This document shows, in pieces, positions 44,501 to 52,888 of a stretch of DNA of 64,000 bases. Within the stretch, counting starts at the first letter, position 1; each line of letters starts with the position of its first letter. This DNA comes from Brooklawnia propionicigenes (GTDB lineage Bacteria > Actinomycetota > Actinomycetes > Propionibacteriales > Propionibacteriaceae). The notes under the pieces were generated by a model. That model had not been told where the DNA came from. It searched no databases and worked only from the letters and a program-made list of their open reading frames with translations. The stretch covers positions 1,932,939-1,996,938 of the forward strand of contig NZ_AP028056.1 of NCBI RefSeq assembly GCF_030297015.1, given 5' to 3'. A program made the translations under genes and the position numbers.

Positions 44501-45994
44501 CGCCCGTTTGATGTCGCCGTCCAGCGTCTCGAGCTTTGAACGGGCCAACGTTGCGCGCTGGTCCGCCTCTCGTCCAAGGTTCCGCTGTTCCTTCTCATGC
44601 TTACGGAGTAGCTGCGCGTCACCAGCCAGGGCCTTGGCGGAGTCTCGTTCTCGGTTGGCTGTGTCGCGTTCGGTGCCGGCGACCGCGGCCAGGCGGGTCA
44701 GCAGCGTTGCTGCGTGGTCGTCGTGTGTACGGCGCAACGGCGCGATGTCTTCGTTTTCGGCGGCGGCGAGCTGCTGCGCCTGTGCCAAGGACTCCCGCAA
44801 GGAGGCCAGTTCCGCAAGCGGTGCGGTCGCAGCCCATGCCTGCGCGCGTAGCGAGGTATCGTGCGAGGTCTGTTCGGCGGTCTTGACGAGCCGCGTCGCT
44901 TCTTCGATCCGCAGGTGTGCCGCTCGTAGCGTGTAGAGGAAGACGGTGTCGTTGGCCACGGACCGGTCGGTGGCATTCGTTTCACGTTCATCAGTCCATG
45001 TGGTCAACCGGGTATCCAGCACACCCATCTCGGCGTCGAGCGCCCGCAAGGTGGCTTCGAACTGTCCGGCCAAGCCCATGGCGTAGGCGGAGGCAGTGTC
45101 GAACTCCTCCTCAGCGTTGCCGACATCGACCGCCCGATCATGGATGGTGGCAAGGACGTCGGCGGCAGCTAGACAGAAGTCCTGCTCTGTTTGCTTGGTC
45201 GGTTTCGACGCGACCAGCGTCGCGATTGCGGACACCCTTTCGGCGACGGCTCCGGCTTCGTCCGGGGCGACGGTGAGGTCGAGCAGGAAGTTCACGAACT
45301 CCCGTGCGGACGCGAACCTGAACAGGTCCTCCACGCCACCTTCGACGTGGTTCATCGTCTTCTGAGTACGGAACAAGTCCGGGTCGATACCCCGCGCGTT
45401 CAAGGTTGCAGCCCACTCGAACTGCCGCTCGGTGATCGCCAACTCGGCCTCACCACGGGCGCGGTCAGCGATCGCCCGCAGCTCAGCGAGGAACGCAGCC
45501 CGACGAAGGGGCTGTCCGTCGGAGTCCATGAACGGAATGGTGTCGGCGTCCAACACTCCAGGCACGCAGTAGAACGCGTAGTAGGAGGCGTTGAACCGGT
45601 CACGAGCGTTGTCACTGTCGACGGGTCGGCGCAAGTCCACCCATTCGTAGACTGCCCCGACAACCAGCGCGCCGCCCACGCCGGCCACGTCGCGGTCGCT
45701 GTTCACCGGCTGCCACACGGTCACTGTGTGCGACGTGTCTCCGGAGTCGACGTAGTCCGTGAGTGCGCGCTTGGCTTCTCGCCCCATGAAGTCGTACACG
45801 CGCGGCAGCAGCACGGCGTAGAACAACGACAGTAGGGAGGATTTCCCGCCGCCGTTGCGTAGCCAGATCACCGAATCCGACGGAGACGACAGCCCGTCAC
45901 CGTCTGGGGCAGTCATGTCCAGGGTCAGGTCACTGAACCGTGCGGAACGTTCCCCAACGGACTTGAGTCGGAACTGGGCGAGATGAAACGTCAT
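41525..45994 (-). CDS. jetC: Wadjet JetC, MukB-like SMC ATPase
   Basis: A 1489-residue SMC-like ATPase. The N-terminal head has Walker A LRNGGGKSS with K51. Two long coiled-coil arms rich in Ala, Glu and Arg fill about residues 260-1250. The C-terminal head has the ABC signature SKWSGGEKLTVC at about 1350 and Walker B GGVLVLDNP at about 1390. JetC extrudes DNA loops and senses small circular DNA. It is ATGA-coupled on both sides. The length close to MukB and the RNGGGKSS form may indicate a non-type-I Wadjet, but I cannot assign the type with confidence. Confidence 0.9.
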   Translation of the reverse strand: MTFHLAQFRLKSVGERSARFSDLTLDMTAPDGDGLSSPSDSVIWLRNGGGKSSLLSLFYAVLLPRVYDFMGREAKRALTDYVDSGDTSHTVTVWQPVNSDRDVAGVGGALVVGAVYEWVDLRRPVDSDNARDRFNASYYAFYCVPGVLDADTIPFMDSDGQPLRRAAFLAELRAIADRARGEAELAITERQFEWAATLNARGIDPDLFRTQKTMNHVEGGVEDLFRFASAREFVNFLLDLTVAPDEAGAVAERVSAIATLVASKPTKQTEQDFCLAAADVLATIHDRAVDVGNAEEEFDTASAYAMGLAGQFEATLRALDAEMGVLDTRLTTWTDERETNATDRSVANDTVFLYTLRAAHLRIEEATRLVKTAEQTSHDTSLRAQAWAATAPLAELASLRESLAQAQQLAAAENEDIAPLRRTHDDHAATLLTRLAAVAGTERDTANRERDSAKALAGDAQLLRKHEKEQRNLGREADQRATLARSKLETLDGDIKRAVTDGFLPAGVSPAVHQTTLQTEAAAVDTELAQVRGRRAARPARRTELTGETHTISTDIVRVDGERGRVMAAIDAFAERADRLASDSRLRELAEATDESPLDPWSEGDQLTHALHANIERADADLIRGRADHFADEDLVHEQETTGVLPSSSDAIAVATLLANSGIPAETGWHHLRSNYPPDQCRALLDSPDLARLGCGVVVATDHLDAARTALLAADKHTRSLVGLYTASTAAQLASTVPHPNEDVASWTGLHPGMVNETIADETIVRVKDELRAYAKLAADLESQRNTDRSLLDVLTRFLSDCPDGHLTQLRSEVTSHDATLDELATRKTTAEEQLFQLEKDEVADSTGEQELTARHSTIERAFDRIADLAARTEQASGWREHLATAEQDAVTAYGNAEQANLAAQSKDGEVADARGRAQAADQRADSLSTEAARIQYLDAGYTASNNPDLGQSVTLDILRQRQREAQRAYEVRTASSVYADRVRTLSERVSDIQQQVDRLDAAVCIRAEDLLASPEGQDTQRRADAINAAQQAVTAAAKAQGEAHATLTSAQQRYTEARERRRDVPRRNEVPQEPTTVAEADALLADWEQRNAAAQARRIEIDQAIDGLSTSKQTCENRRQVFTVLRSNLNLPEGTEPPQHASPYPHSADQAQADRDEAAARIHEANARWAEARDKLKDAVGRARTTGSQYPTVTVTAKDRLLHDHEDILARSAAALAENLRLRATTISDELAGIVRDQDIVATSLVNLVKTTFDTLHKAERYSLLPSSLGAWAGQKMLRITFTVPPSDADMRTYVNRVIDRRINEGVKPEGMPLLKDAVHEVVGPRGFIVKVLKPSEDTTGTREDITRLSKWSGGEKLTVCVALYCTIAALRAANSGRKDRAGGVLVLDNPIGRASHGSLVKLQRAVAAHHKVQLIYTTGVKDPDAVSRFPNVVRLDNRTGRGSRSRHYIVQAQADTDPNTGHVDGIRVAHTDSAAHVHVVSSAEGPE

Positions 45995-46803
45995 GCGGAC
46001 TGCTCCTGAGCGGAGGTGTTGGAGTCCTCGCGAACCGGGTCGCTGATCGCCGCGTCGTACACCAAGGTGCGGGACACGGAACGAGATTGATCAGCGAGTG
46101 TCTCGTAAGCGGTGTTGGCGGCCATGTCACGCACGTGTGTCCGGAACCGTTCGGTCAACGTCCACGTTACCGAGTTGGCGGTGCTGCTCGCGCTGTCCTC
46201 ACGTGCCATTCCTTGCTCGGTGAGCCAACCGAGACAAGCTCGTACCCAGTACAAGGTACAACCGTTTGTCAGGCGCCCGCTGCCGCGTCCTCGATCGCCA
46301 CGCATTGTCGGAGGCATGACAACGTAGTAACGCCACGCTTCGTCGAGCCCGTCGTCCGGGATCGGCTCTCCCAACGCGTCGTGCTGCCGAAACTGCTCAC
46401 ACGTCTCGCGTAGCCACTGCTCGAACTCAAGGTCATTCACGCGACGAACCCGGTCGTCGTCGAGTTCGGCCGGGGTAGGGAACGCGAACGCGGCGACAGC
46501 GGCGAGCACGAGCCCAGCAATGAGCCGGTGCTCCCGTTTGCCGGTGAACGGCAGGTCGCTGTACTTGAACGCGAACGGCGAGTCTGGGAGGACGCCGATG
46601 ATAAGTCCGTGGGCAGAGTCCGACAAGACGTCGGTGCCCAGTCCATGCAGCACGGCGTCAGTCGCATCCTTGAACTCGACTTCGCTGCGGTACCGGCTAA
46701 GAACCCGCCGGTACTCCGGCTTGTTGCCGGGGCGGGCCGTCGGCTGAACCGCGAAGCCGATGAGAGTTCCGATATCGACGTGATCGTCGGCGGTCAGTGC
46801 CAT
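45991..46803 (-). CDS. jetB: Wadjet JetB, MukE/kite-like subunit
   Basis: A 270-residue protein between JetA and JetC, overlapping JetA by 10 bp and JetC by ATGA. Winged-helix-like segments (HRLIAGLVLAAVAAFAFPTP, ACLGWLTEQGMARED) and size fit the kite subunit (MukE analogue) that bridges kleisin and SMC. The assignment rests mainly on position and size in a jetABCD operon. Confidence 0.8.
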   Translation of the reverse strand: MALTADDHVDIGTLIGFAVQPTARPGNKPEYRRVLSRYRSEVEFKDATDAVLHGLGTDVLSDSAHGLIIGVLPDSPFAFKYSDLPFTGKREHRLIAGLVLAAVAAFAFPTPAELDDDRVRRVNDLEFEQWLRETCEQFRQHDALGEPIPDDGLDEAWRYYVVMPPTMRGDRGRGSGRLTNGCTLYWVRACLGWLTEQGMAREDSASSTANSVTWTLTERFRTHVRDMAANTAYETLADQSRSVSRTLVYDAAISDPVREDSNTSAQEQSA

Positions 46804-48434
46804 CCCGCACCTCCAGCCCTTGGTGGTGAACCTTCAGCGAAGTGGCGCAGATGCTCAGGCAGAGCACGAGTCGGCGGCGGGTCGGCCATTTCCAGCGCGT
46901 CCGCGAACGGGGCGAGGATCAAGTCATCACCGGTCCAGCCTGGCAACTCCAGCACGACGCCGTCGCTGTCCACGGCCGCGCGTGCACCGAGCACCGCCGA
47001 CGCTAGGTCTTGGCGTGCTGCTTCTCCCGGCTCGATGTCTTCGGGGGCATAGCACCACAGCGCAGCTAGGGTCACGACTTCAGCGACTGTGAATGGGTTG
47101 GTGCCGTCGTCGGCAGCACCCTGGTTGAAACACTCAACTATGGCGGTCGACAGGCGAGCGGGAAGATCCACCGTCTGGACAGCTCGTGCAGCCGCGGCGA
47201 CCGCGTACGGGCTGATGAGTGGTAGCTCAGGCGGGTCGAGATCTTCCTCGTCGTCGAGATCCGCGTCGGGTTCCTCACTGTCGCGAATGGTGAGCAGATC
47301 GGTGACGACACGATGTAGGCGCGGCAGCCTGGGCGCGACCGGGCCGGATACATCCGTGATCCACTGGAACGTGACGGTCAAGGCGTCGTCCGAGCCCGTT
47401 ACGAGCAGGGGATGGAGTACCTCGCTGGGCAGGTCGGGCAGATATCCCAGCGGTGGAGGCCGGAACACCTGTCGGTTCTGCTCGTCGAGGAACACCTCAC
47501 GCGCGCCGATGACGCGGCGATGCAGTGCCTCATGACGGCGCTGGCACTCGCCGAGAATGCTTGCAATCCGTGCGGCGGACTCCGCAACTTCGGAATCCCC
47601 GGCCTCTAGGGACTCCGACACCTTCGCGCGGAGCCGATGCTCCGAATCCAACCGTGACTCGATGTGGTCGCGAGACTCGTCCAACCGCTGCGGCACAGTC
47701 GTGGCCCACTCACCAAGGACTGTCCGAACGTCCCGGCGTGTCTCGCGAATCAGCCGGTCCAAGTCGTCAGCCAAACGAACCGACAGCAGCCGGGCTCGTA
47801 CCGCAGCCCGCTCGGCCGCGTCGAAGGCACCGCGGGCGAGCTGTCGTTCTAGCAGGATCTCATTGGCGACCTGCTCATCCTCAACATCGAACTCAAGACC
47901 CCCAATCAACGCGATGATGGCATCACGCGTTGCGTTGAGCACGATCTCGCCTCTGGCTGAGTCCTCGCGCTCCAGGAGCAGTCGGAACCGCACCTCCCGT
48001 TGCCGATGGCCGCCTGCGTCCGTGGCGTAGTCACTGATTCGGTACGCAAACTCCGCCTCCCGGTTCGACCGATTGAGCAGACTGTCGACGGTATAGGCAG
48101 CGACCTTGCGATGTTCTGATGTCGGACGGGCGGGGGCGGCTCGACTGGCGAGAGCCGTCAATGCAGTCGTTACCTGTTCGTAGGTGGCTTCCTCTTCGAA
48201 TCCCTGGTTGGCGATGATCGTGTCGATCGCGGCTAGCGCGAACGATGGAATGTCATACACCTGCCCGGGCCAGTCCTGCCGATCCGCGTTGAATGCCGCC
48301 TCCGAGAGAGGTCGGGACCGAAGAAGCGCAGCAACTCGGGCGGGGAACGATGCATCCGAAACGGCTGGTACCGCAAGTCCAGGCGGGACGTCCCGAGACG
48401 CGCCAAGACGTTCCTGGCTCTCCGGCGCGGTCAT
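46794..48434 (-). CDS. jetA: Wadjet JetA, MukF-like kleisin
   Basis: A 546-residue protein. ATG 48434 is chosen because GGGAGGTA lies 6 bases upstream; an ATG 30 bp earlier lacks such a site. The N-terminal half is winged-helix and helical (AAYTVDSLLNRSNREAEFAYRI, REVRFRLLLEREDS), the middle is long helices, and after 370 comes an acidic linker (DSEEPDADLDDEEDLDPPE) and a compact C-terminus (FTVAEVVTLAALWCYAPEDIEP). This fits the MukF-like kleisin. It is the first gene of the operon, and Wadjet excludes plasmids. Confidence 0.83.
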   Translation of the reverse strand: MTAPESQERLGASRDVPPGLAVPAVSDASFPARVAALLRSRPLSEAAFNADRQDWPGQVYDIPSFALAAIDTIIANQGFEEEATYEQVTTALTALASRAAPARPTSEHRKVAAYTVDSLLNRSNREAEFAYRISDYATDAGGHRQREVRFRLLLEREDSARGEIVLNATRDAIIALIGGLEFDVEDEQVANEILLERQLARGAFDAAERAAVRARLLSVRLADDLDRLIRETRRDVRTVLGEWATTVPQRLDESRDHIESRLDSEHRLRAKVSESLEAGDSEVAESAARIASILGECQRRHEALHRRVIGAREVFLDEQNRQVFRPPPLGYLPDLPSEVLHPLLVTGSDDALTVTFQWITDVSGPVAPRLPRLHRVVTDLLTIRDSEEPDADLDDEEDLDPPELPLISPYAVAAAARAVQTVDLPARLSTAIVECFNQGAADDGTNPFTVAEVVTLAALWCYAPEDIEPGEAARQDLASAVLGARAAVDSDGVVLELPGWTGDDLILAPFADALEMADPPPTRALPEHLRHFAEGSPPRAGGAGWH

Positions 48435-48562
48435 TGCATCTACCTCCCAGCTCACGTATGGCAAACACTAGGACGTCACGACGACAGTTCTCGACCCTCG
48501 TGGCAGTGTGGTCGATCTTGCTTGGGGACTCCCCGCGCGGCCCCGTACGAACCACACGCTCA

Positions 48563-48748
48563 ATGTCCTGTACAGGAGGTGCCTCGGAACCATCGGTGTT
48601 GTCACACCTCGAGGAAACCGAGTGGGACCCAGACAGCTATGCGGTGGGACTCGTGCGGTTGCGGGACGAGTTGCATGAGGCAACCCGAGCGCTCGCCGCG
48701 GCCCGTCGCGGCACCAAGGTTCTCGTCCCAGGCGCCAAGGCTTTCTAA
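48563..48748 (+). CDS. Possible 61-residue hypothetical protein
   Basis: ATG 48563 to TAA 48748. The product is helical and charged (LEETEWDPDSYAVGLVRLRDELHEATRALAAARRG). No ribosome site is obvious and no domain is recognised. It may be the 3' remnant of a longer gene, since the frame is open upstream to 48293 antisense to jetA. Confidence 0.3.
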   Translation: MSCTGGASEPSVLSHLEETEWDPDSYAVGLVRLRDELHEATRALAAARRGTKVLVPGAKAF

Positions 48749-48828
48749 CAGTGACGACTGAGGCGACTATCAGGGACCTCCGGCATTGCCGATCCCGCGC
48801 GGTATCGTGCACCGAGAGGGTAACGCCG

Positions 48829-49165
48829 TGAGCGTGTCAACTGAAGTCGAACTGGCTGAGTTGGCGACGAGCATCTTCGGGGAGGCGTTCGTCGCCTGCT
48901 TCATCGGGGATCGCGCACAACGTCCAGGAACCAGCAGCACAGCGATGTGGACATCTTCAACCTGATTCGAACCGGTGCGCTGATATCCGCCCAGCGCGCA
49001 CTCGCGGAGAGCCTGCGCAACTCGGTCCTGCGGAAGGGTCTGGTCATCTCGCGCTTCCTTACCCCCTGCGTCCACCCATACCAGAACGTTCGAACCCCGC
49101 CCCGACTGTCGCGGATGGCTCGCCCGCTGTCGTCGAACTCGCCGAGCCTCCGGCTCGTATGCTGA
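48829..49165 (+). pseudogene. Probable frameshifted minimal nucleotidyltransferase remnant
   Basis: From GTG 48829 the frame reads ELATSIFGEAFVACFIGDRAQ, then loses sense near 48915-48935. The next frame reads QQHSDVDIFNLIRTGALISAQRALAESLRNSVLRKGL. Together these resemble the G-S-x-A-x-G...SDxD motif of MNT-type nucleotidyltransferases, with the glycine-serine already degraded to GD. It lies between the Wadjet operon and chromosomal genes and is best read as debris at the island edge. Confidence 0.4.
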
Positions 49166-49169
49166 CGTC

Positions 49170-49559
49170 ATGGACGACTGGAAGCCTGCCGCGTATCCGT
49201 CGTTGAGTCCCTACCTGATCTGCCAGGACGCCGAAGGGCTCATCGCCTTCCTCGAGGCTGCCTTCGGTGGCTCGCTGGAGCGGAGGTTCGACCGACCGGA
49301 CGGGTCGCTGAAGCACGCCGAGGTCAGGATCGATGACAGCATCGTGATGATCGGCGGCGGGGCGAGCGATATCCCGAGCGCTCCCGCACATCTCCATCTC
49401 TATGTCGAGGATGCGGTCGCGACCTTCGATCGGGCGATCGCGGCCGGGGCATCGGTCGTCCGCGAGCCCGAGAAGGCGGGCGACGACGATCTGCGTGGCG
49501 GGGTTGAGGACCCTTGGGGGACCACATGGTGGATCGCCACGCAGCAGCCTCAGAGCTGA
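49170..49559 (+). CDS. VOC (glyoxalase/PhnB-like) family protein
   Basis: A 129-residue vicinal-oxygen-chelate protein with two beta-alpha-beta-beta-beta halves: YPSLSPYLICQDAEGLIAFLEAAFGG...LKHAEVRIDDSIVMIGGG and APAHLHLYVEDAVATFDRAIAAGA...DDLRGGVEDPWGTTWWIAT. This is the PhnB/YdfE-like subgroup. Substrate unknown. It is the first clearly ordinary chromosomal gene after the island. Confidence 0.85.
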   Translation: MDDWKPAAYPSLSPYLICQDAEGLIAFLEAAFGGSLERRFDRPDGSLKHAEVRIDDSIVMIGGGASDIPSAPAHLHLYVEDAVATFDRAIAAGASVVREPEKAGDDDLRGGVEDPWGTTWWIATQQPQS

Positions 49560-49687
49560 CCGGTGCGGCTGGAACCCAGATCGTCCGGCCCCCACGAGAC
49601 GAGCAGGCTGCCTGAACGCAATGCGCAGCACCCGACCCTGAGCACGTCGCCGCGCGATTCGTTTGCCGGCTCTGACAAGATGAGCGC

Positions 49688-50485
49688 ATGCATCGAACCG
49701 TTGGCGCGTCCCTGGGCATCGAGGTTCGTGTGCCGAGCGATCTGGTCCTGTCCGTCGCCGTCGCAACATCCCCCGGCTTGGTGGTGACTCAGACGCTGGA
49801 CACAGCACTCGATGGCCGGCACGTGCCGGCCGAGGAGATCCTGGATTTGCACGGTACGCGGTTGCATCGGATCCGGGCGGAGGCCGGCCGCTTGACCGTC
49901 CGGTATGAGGCCACGATGCGTGGGCGTTCCGCGCCGGATACCGCGGAGTCGTGCGACGTCATCCGCTACCTGCGGCCGAGCCGGTACTGCGAGTCCGACA
50001 CTCTCGCGGCAACCGCCGCGGCGGAGTTCGGCGGCGTGGACGGGATCGCGTTGCTCGATGCAGTGAGCTCGTGGGTGGGAACCCGGCTGGCCTATGTCCC
50101 CGGCTCCAGCCTGCCGACCGACGGGGCGGTGCGCACGCTACTGATGCGCCAGGGCGTGTGCCGGGATTTCGCGCACCTGTGCATCGCATTGCTGCGCGCT
50201 CGCGGAGTGCCGGCGCGACTCGTCTCCGTCTACGCCCCGGGTCTGGATCCCATGGACTTTCACGCCGTGTGTGAGGCCTATGTCGGCGGACGCTGGTGCG
50301 TGGTGGACAGCACTGCCCTGGCGCCCCGCTCCTCGTTGGTGAGGATCGCCACGGGCCGCGACGCGGCCGATGCCGCGTTCCTGTCGACGATCTACGGGTG
50401 GGCCGAGCTAACCGACGTGGAGGTGACAGCCACCGTCGACACTCTGCCGTCCGATGATCTGACCCACGTGGTGCAGCTGGGCTGA
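49688..50485 (+). CDS. Transglutaminase-like domain protein
   Basis: A 265-residue protein. The N-terminal half is the beta-rich region typical of bacterial transglutaminase-like proteins. The catalytic triad is complete: C158 in QGVCRDFAHLCIALLRARGVPAR, H192 in DFHAVCEAYV, and D207 in CVVDSTAL. The family includes cysteine proteases and amidases; the substrate is unknown. No signal peptide, so probably cytoplasmic. It ends 101 bp before the MFS gene. Confidence 0.88.
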   Translation: MHRTVGASLGIEVRVPSDLVLSVAVATSPGLVVTQTLDTALDGRHVPAEEILDLHGTRLHRIRAEAGRLTVRYEATMRGRSAPDTAESCDVIRYLRPSRYCESDTLAATAAAEFGGVDGIALLDAVSSWVGTRLAYVPGSSLPTDGAVRTLLMRQGVCRDFAHLCIALLRARGVPARLVSVYAPGLDPMDFHAVCEAYVGGRWCVVDSTALAPRSSLVRIATGRDAADAAFLSTIYGWAELTDVEVTATVDTLPSDDLTHVVQLG

Positions 50486-50586
50486 GCGCCGCGACTCGGG
50501 GTATGGGGGTATGCAGACAGTGAGAGCCGCAGGCCTGGATCTCGCGAACTCGAGCGCGCCATCGTCCTGGCGGACACGGTGCTCAC

Positions 50587-51846
50587 ATGCGCGGTAGACG
50601 GCTGTGGGCTCTGGCCCCCGCCTTCGCGCTGTTGGCATGCGCGAGCGTGATGCGGGCCCCGGTAGTGGTTATTCCTCCGCTGCTCGGACAGATCTCGGCC
50701 GACTTTCAGCTCAATCCGGTGCAGGCCGGCGTGCTTGTCGGCCTTCCCGTGCTGTGCTTCGGCGTCCTGACCCCGATCGCCTCGGTGTTGCTGCGGCTTA
50801 CGGGAATCAACCACGCCACCATCTATTGCCTGCTGGGTGTCGTGGCCGGCTCGCTGGTGCGCTCGTTCGGGGCGCAGCCAGGGCTCTACCTGGGCTCATT
50901 GATTCTGGGCGCGGGATTGGCGATCGGGAACCTGTCGATTCCGATGCTCATCGGGCGAGATTTCCAGCGCCGGACGGCCTTGTTGACCGGTGCGTATACG
51001 TCGACGGTCAATATCGTCGTTGCGCTCGTCACCGCCGCGGCCGCGCCGGTGGCCTTGGTCGTCGGATGGCGATGGTCCGCGGCCGGAAGCGGGGTCGTGC
51101 TCGGATTGGTCGCACTGGTTGCGTGGGTCGCCGTCTACCCGCCGGGGGATCCCGGAGCACGGGCCGGCATACGGCGGCGCGCAGGGCTATCCCCGGTCCA
51201 GCCGGCATCGCCTATCGCGGCTGGCCTTGAGCGTCGGCAGATCGGACGATGGCGCGTCGTCTGGTTGTTCGTGGCAGCATTCGTTTGCCACATCCTCGCC
51301 TACAACGTAGTGACGGCGTGGCTGCCGACGGCGCTGGCCGAGATGCGGCACATGAGCGTGGTAGGCGCGGGCCTCGGGTCCAGCCTCTTCCAGGCGGCCG
51401 GCATCGCGGGTCCGTTCCTGGTGCCGATCCTGATGAGTGCCCTCGGCTGGTCGCAGCTTCGCACGATGGCCGCCGTGTGTGTCTGCTGGATCACTTTGCC
51501 GATCGGTTTGATCGCGGTTCCCGGATGGTGGCCGGTGTGGAGCCTCGTCGGCGGCCTGGCGCAGGGCGCATTCTTCACGGTTCTCTTCGTGGTGGTCATC
51601 CAGCGGGCACGCGACGTTGACGAGAACCGGCGGATCACCGCGTTGATTCAGACCATTGGGTACACCGTGGCGGCGACTGGGCCGGTCGCCGCGGGTTGGA
51701 TCCACTCGCGCGTGCCGGGGTGGACGATGACGTTCGTGGCCGTCTTCCTCGTGCTCGTGGCCATGAGCGTGTGCGCTCTTCTCGCCGTCGCGGACTCCTC
51801 GCAGCCTCCCGAAGGCAAGCACACCGTCTCGGACCGCGACGACTGA
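50587..51846 (+). CDS. MFS transporter, CynX/NimT-like
   Basis: A 419-residue protein with about twelve hydrophobic segments and a long cytoplasmic loop (residues about 190-215) between the two halves. The N-terminal sequence MRAPVVVIPPLLGQISADFQLNPVQAGVLVGLPVLCFG is typical of the CynX/NimT (cyanate/2-nitroimidazole) branch. The substrate is not predictable. The next gene is an isochorismatase-type hydrolase 83 bp downstream, so the pair could act on one compound. Confidence 0.86.
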   Translation: MRGRRLWALAPAFALLACASVMRAPVVVIPPLLGQISADFQLNPVQAGVLVGLPVLCFGVLTPIASVLLRLTGINHATIYCLLGVVAGSLVRSFGAQPGLYLGSLILGAGLAIGNLSIPMLIGRDFQRRTALLTGAYTSTVNIVVALVTAAAAPVALVVGWRWSAAGSGVVLGLVALVAWVAVYPPGDPGARAGIRRRAGLSPVQPASPIAAGLERRQIGRWRVVWLFVAAFVCHILAYNVVTAWLPTALAEMRHMSVVGAGLGSSLFQAAGIAGPFLVPILMSALGWSQLRTMAAVCVCWITLPIGLIAVPGWWPVWSLVGGLAQGAFFTVLFVVVIQRARDVDENRRITALIQTIGYTVAATGPVAAGWIHSRVPGWTMTFVAVFLVLVAMSVCALLAVADSSQPPEGKHTVSDRDD

Positions 51847-51929
51847 GTGCTCATGGTCGAGACCGACGACGTGTCGGCCAACAGAACGAGCCATCCAGAA
51901 GGCGGCCGCTGCGGCTCTACCATGAAAAG

Positions 51930-52574
51930 GTGTGTGACTATACTGCTCCGCATTTCGCTCGTTCGGCGTTGCTGATCATTGACGTACAGAACGATTTCAT
52001 CGACGGAGCAATGCCGGTTCCTGGCACGCAACGGCTGCTTGCTCGTCTGGCCGAGCTTGCCGGCGGGTTTCGTGCTGCTGGGCGTCCCATCGCGCACGTG
52101 ATCCGGCTCTATCAGCCGGGCAGCTCGGATGTGGACGCGATACGTCGTGCCAGCATCGAAGCGGGAGCAGGTGTGGTCGCACCGGGAAGTCCTGGCGCCG
52201 ACATCCCGGCGATCCTTCTTCCCGGGCACCGGGGGATCACCCTTGATCCCGACAGGCTCCTGTGTGGTCAACCGCAGCAGCTTTCTGCCCGCGAGGCGGT
52301 CGTATACAAGCCGCGGTGGAGCGCGTTCTATCGAACCGGACTCGAGACTTGGCTGCACTCTCACGAGGTCGACACGGTGGTGGTCGCCGGCTGCAACCTT
52401 CCCAACTGCCCGCGGGCCACGCTGTTCGACGCCAGCGAACGCGATCTTCGTGCGGTGCTCGTGACCGATGCCGTGTCGCAATCCACCCCGGAACGTCTCG
52501 CCGACTTCCGACTGATCGGGGTCAACCTCCTCACTGCCGAGCAAGTCGTCGCAGCGCTGATGGCAGAGGCTTGA
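51930..52574 (+). CDS. Isochorismatase-family cysteine hydrolase
   Basis: A 214-residue protein starting at GTG 51930 (a purine-rich AAAAGG is adjacent; the frame is open further upstream, so the start is uncertain). The catalytic triad is visible: D18 in LLIIDVQNDFIDG, K in AVVYKPRWSAFYRTGLETWL, and C in VVVAGCNLPNCPRATLFDASERD. The family includes nicotinamidases, N-carbamoylsarcosine amidases and isochorismatases. No specific substrate can be named. Confidence 0.85.
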   Translation: MCDYTAPHFARSALLIIDVQNDFIDGAMPVPGTQRLLARLAELAGGFRAAGRPIAHVIRLYQPGSSDVDAIRRASIEAGAGVVAPGSPGADIPAILLPGHRGITLDPDRLLCGQPQQLSAREAVVYKPRWSAFYRTGLETWLHSHEVDTVVVAGCNLPNCPRATLFDASERDLRAVLVTDAVSQSTPERLADFRLIGVNLLTAEQVVAALMAEA

Positions 52575-52749
52575 TCGGTTGCCTTAGGCGCGCAGAGCCC
52601 GGGAGACGGACGAATGCGGCATCACGTGGCTTCTGGCGGCGCGAAAGTCGATTCACGGGGACCGTGCGCAAGCGGTCGATCAGGATCCGAACCACAAGGA
52701 ACCTGAACCGCTGCGGGCCAAAATCAGCATGGGGGCTATACTCCAGCCA

Positions 52750-52841
52750 GTGCCACGGGAACCCGGGAAGCCGGGTTGAGAGGAGGGCGTACCGCCCTCG
52801 ACCGTCGAACCTGAACCGGACCATACCGGCGTAGGAAGGCT
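52750..52841 (+). ncRNA. TPP riboswitch (thi-box)
   Basis: The conserved thi-box parts are in order: CCACGGGAACCC (52753-52764), GTTGAGAGG (52775-52783), a GGGCGTACCGCCC helix, GAACCTGAACCGGACC (52807-52822) and ATACCGGCGTAGGAAGG (52823-52839). GCC and GGC at the ends can close P1. It precedes ykoE by about 48 bp. It should bind thiamine pyrophosphate and turn off the transport operon. Confidence 0.93.
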
Positions 52842-52847
52842 CCCGCT

Positions 52848-52878
52848 CTTTCCCGGGCACTCGCAGTGCACGGGAAAG
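52848..52878 (+). promoter_or_regulatory. Expression platform hairpin that covers the ykoE ribosome site
   Basis: CTTTCCCG (52848-52855) pairs with CGGGAAAG (52871-52878), and inside GCACT (52857-52861) pairs with AGTGC (52865-52869). The 3' arm overlaps the GGAAAGGA Shine-Dalgarno of ykoE (ATG 52889). There is no U-run, so control is probably at translation. Confidence 0.72.
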
Positions 52879-52888
52879 GAACAGAGAC

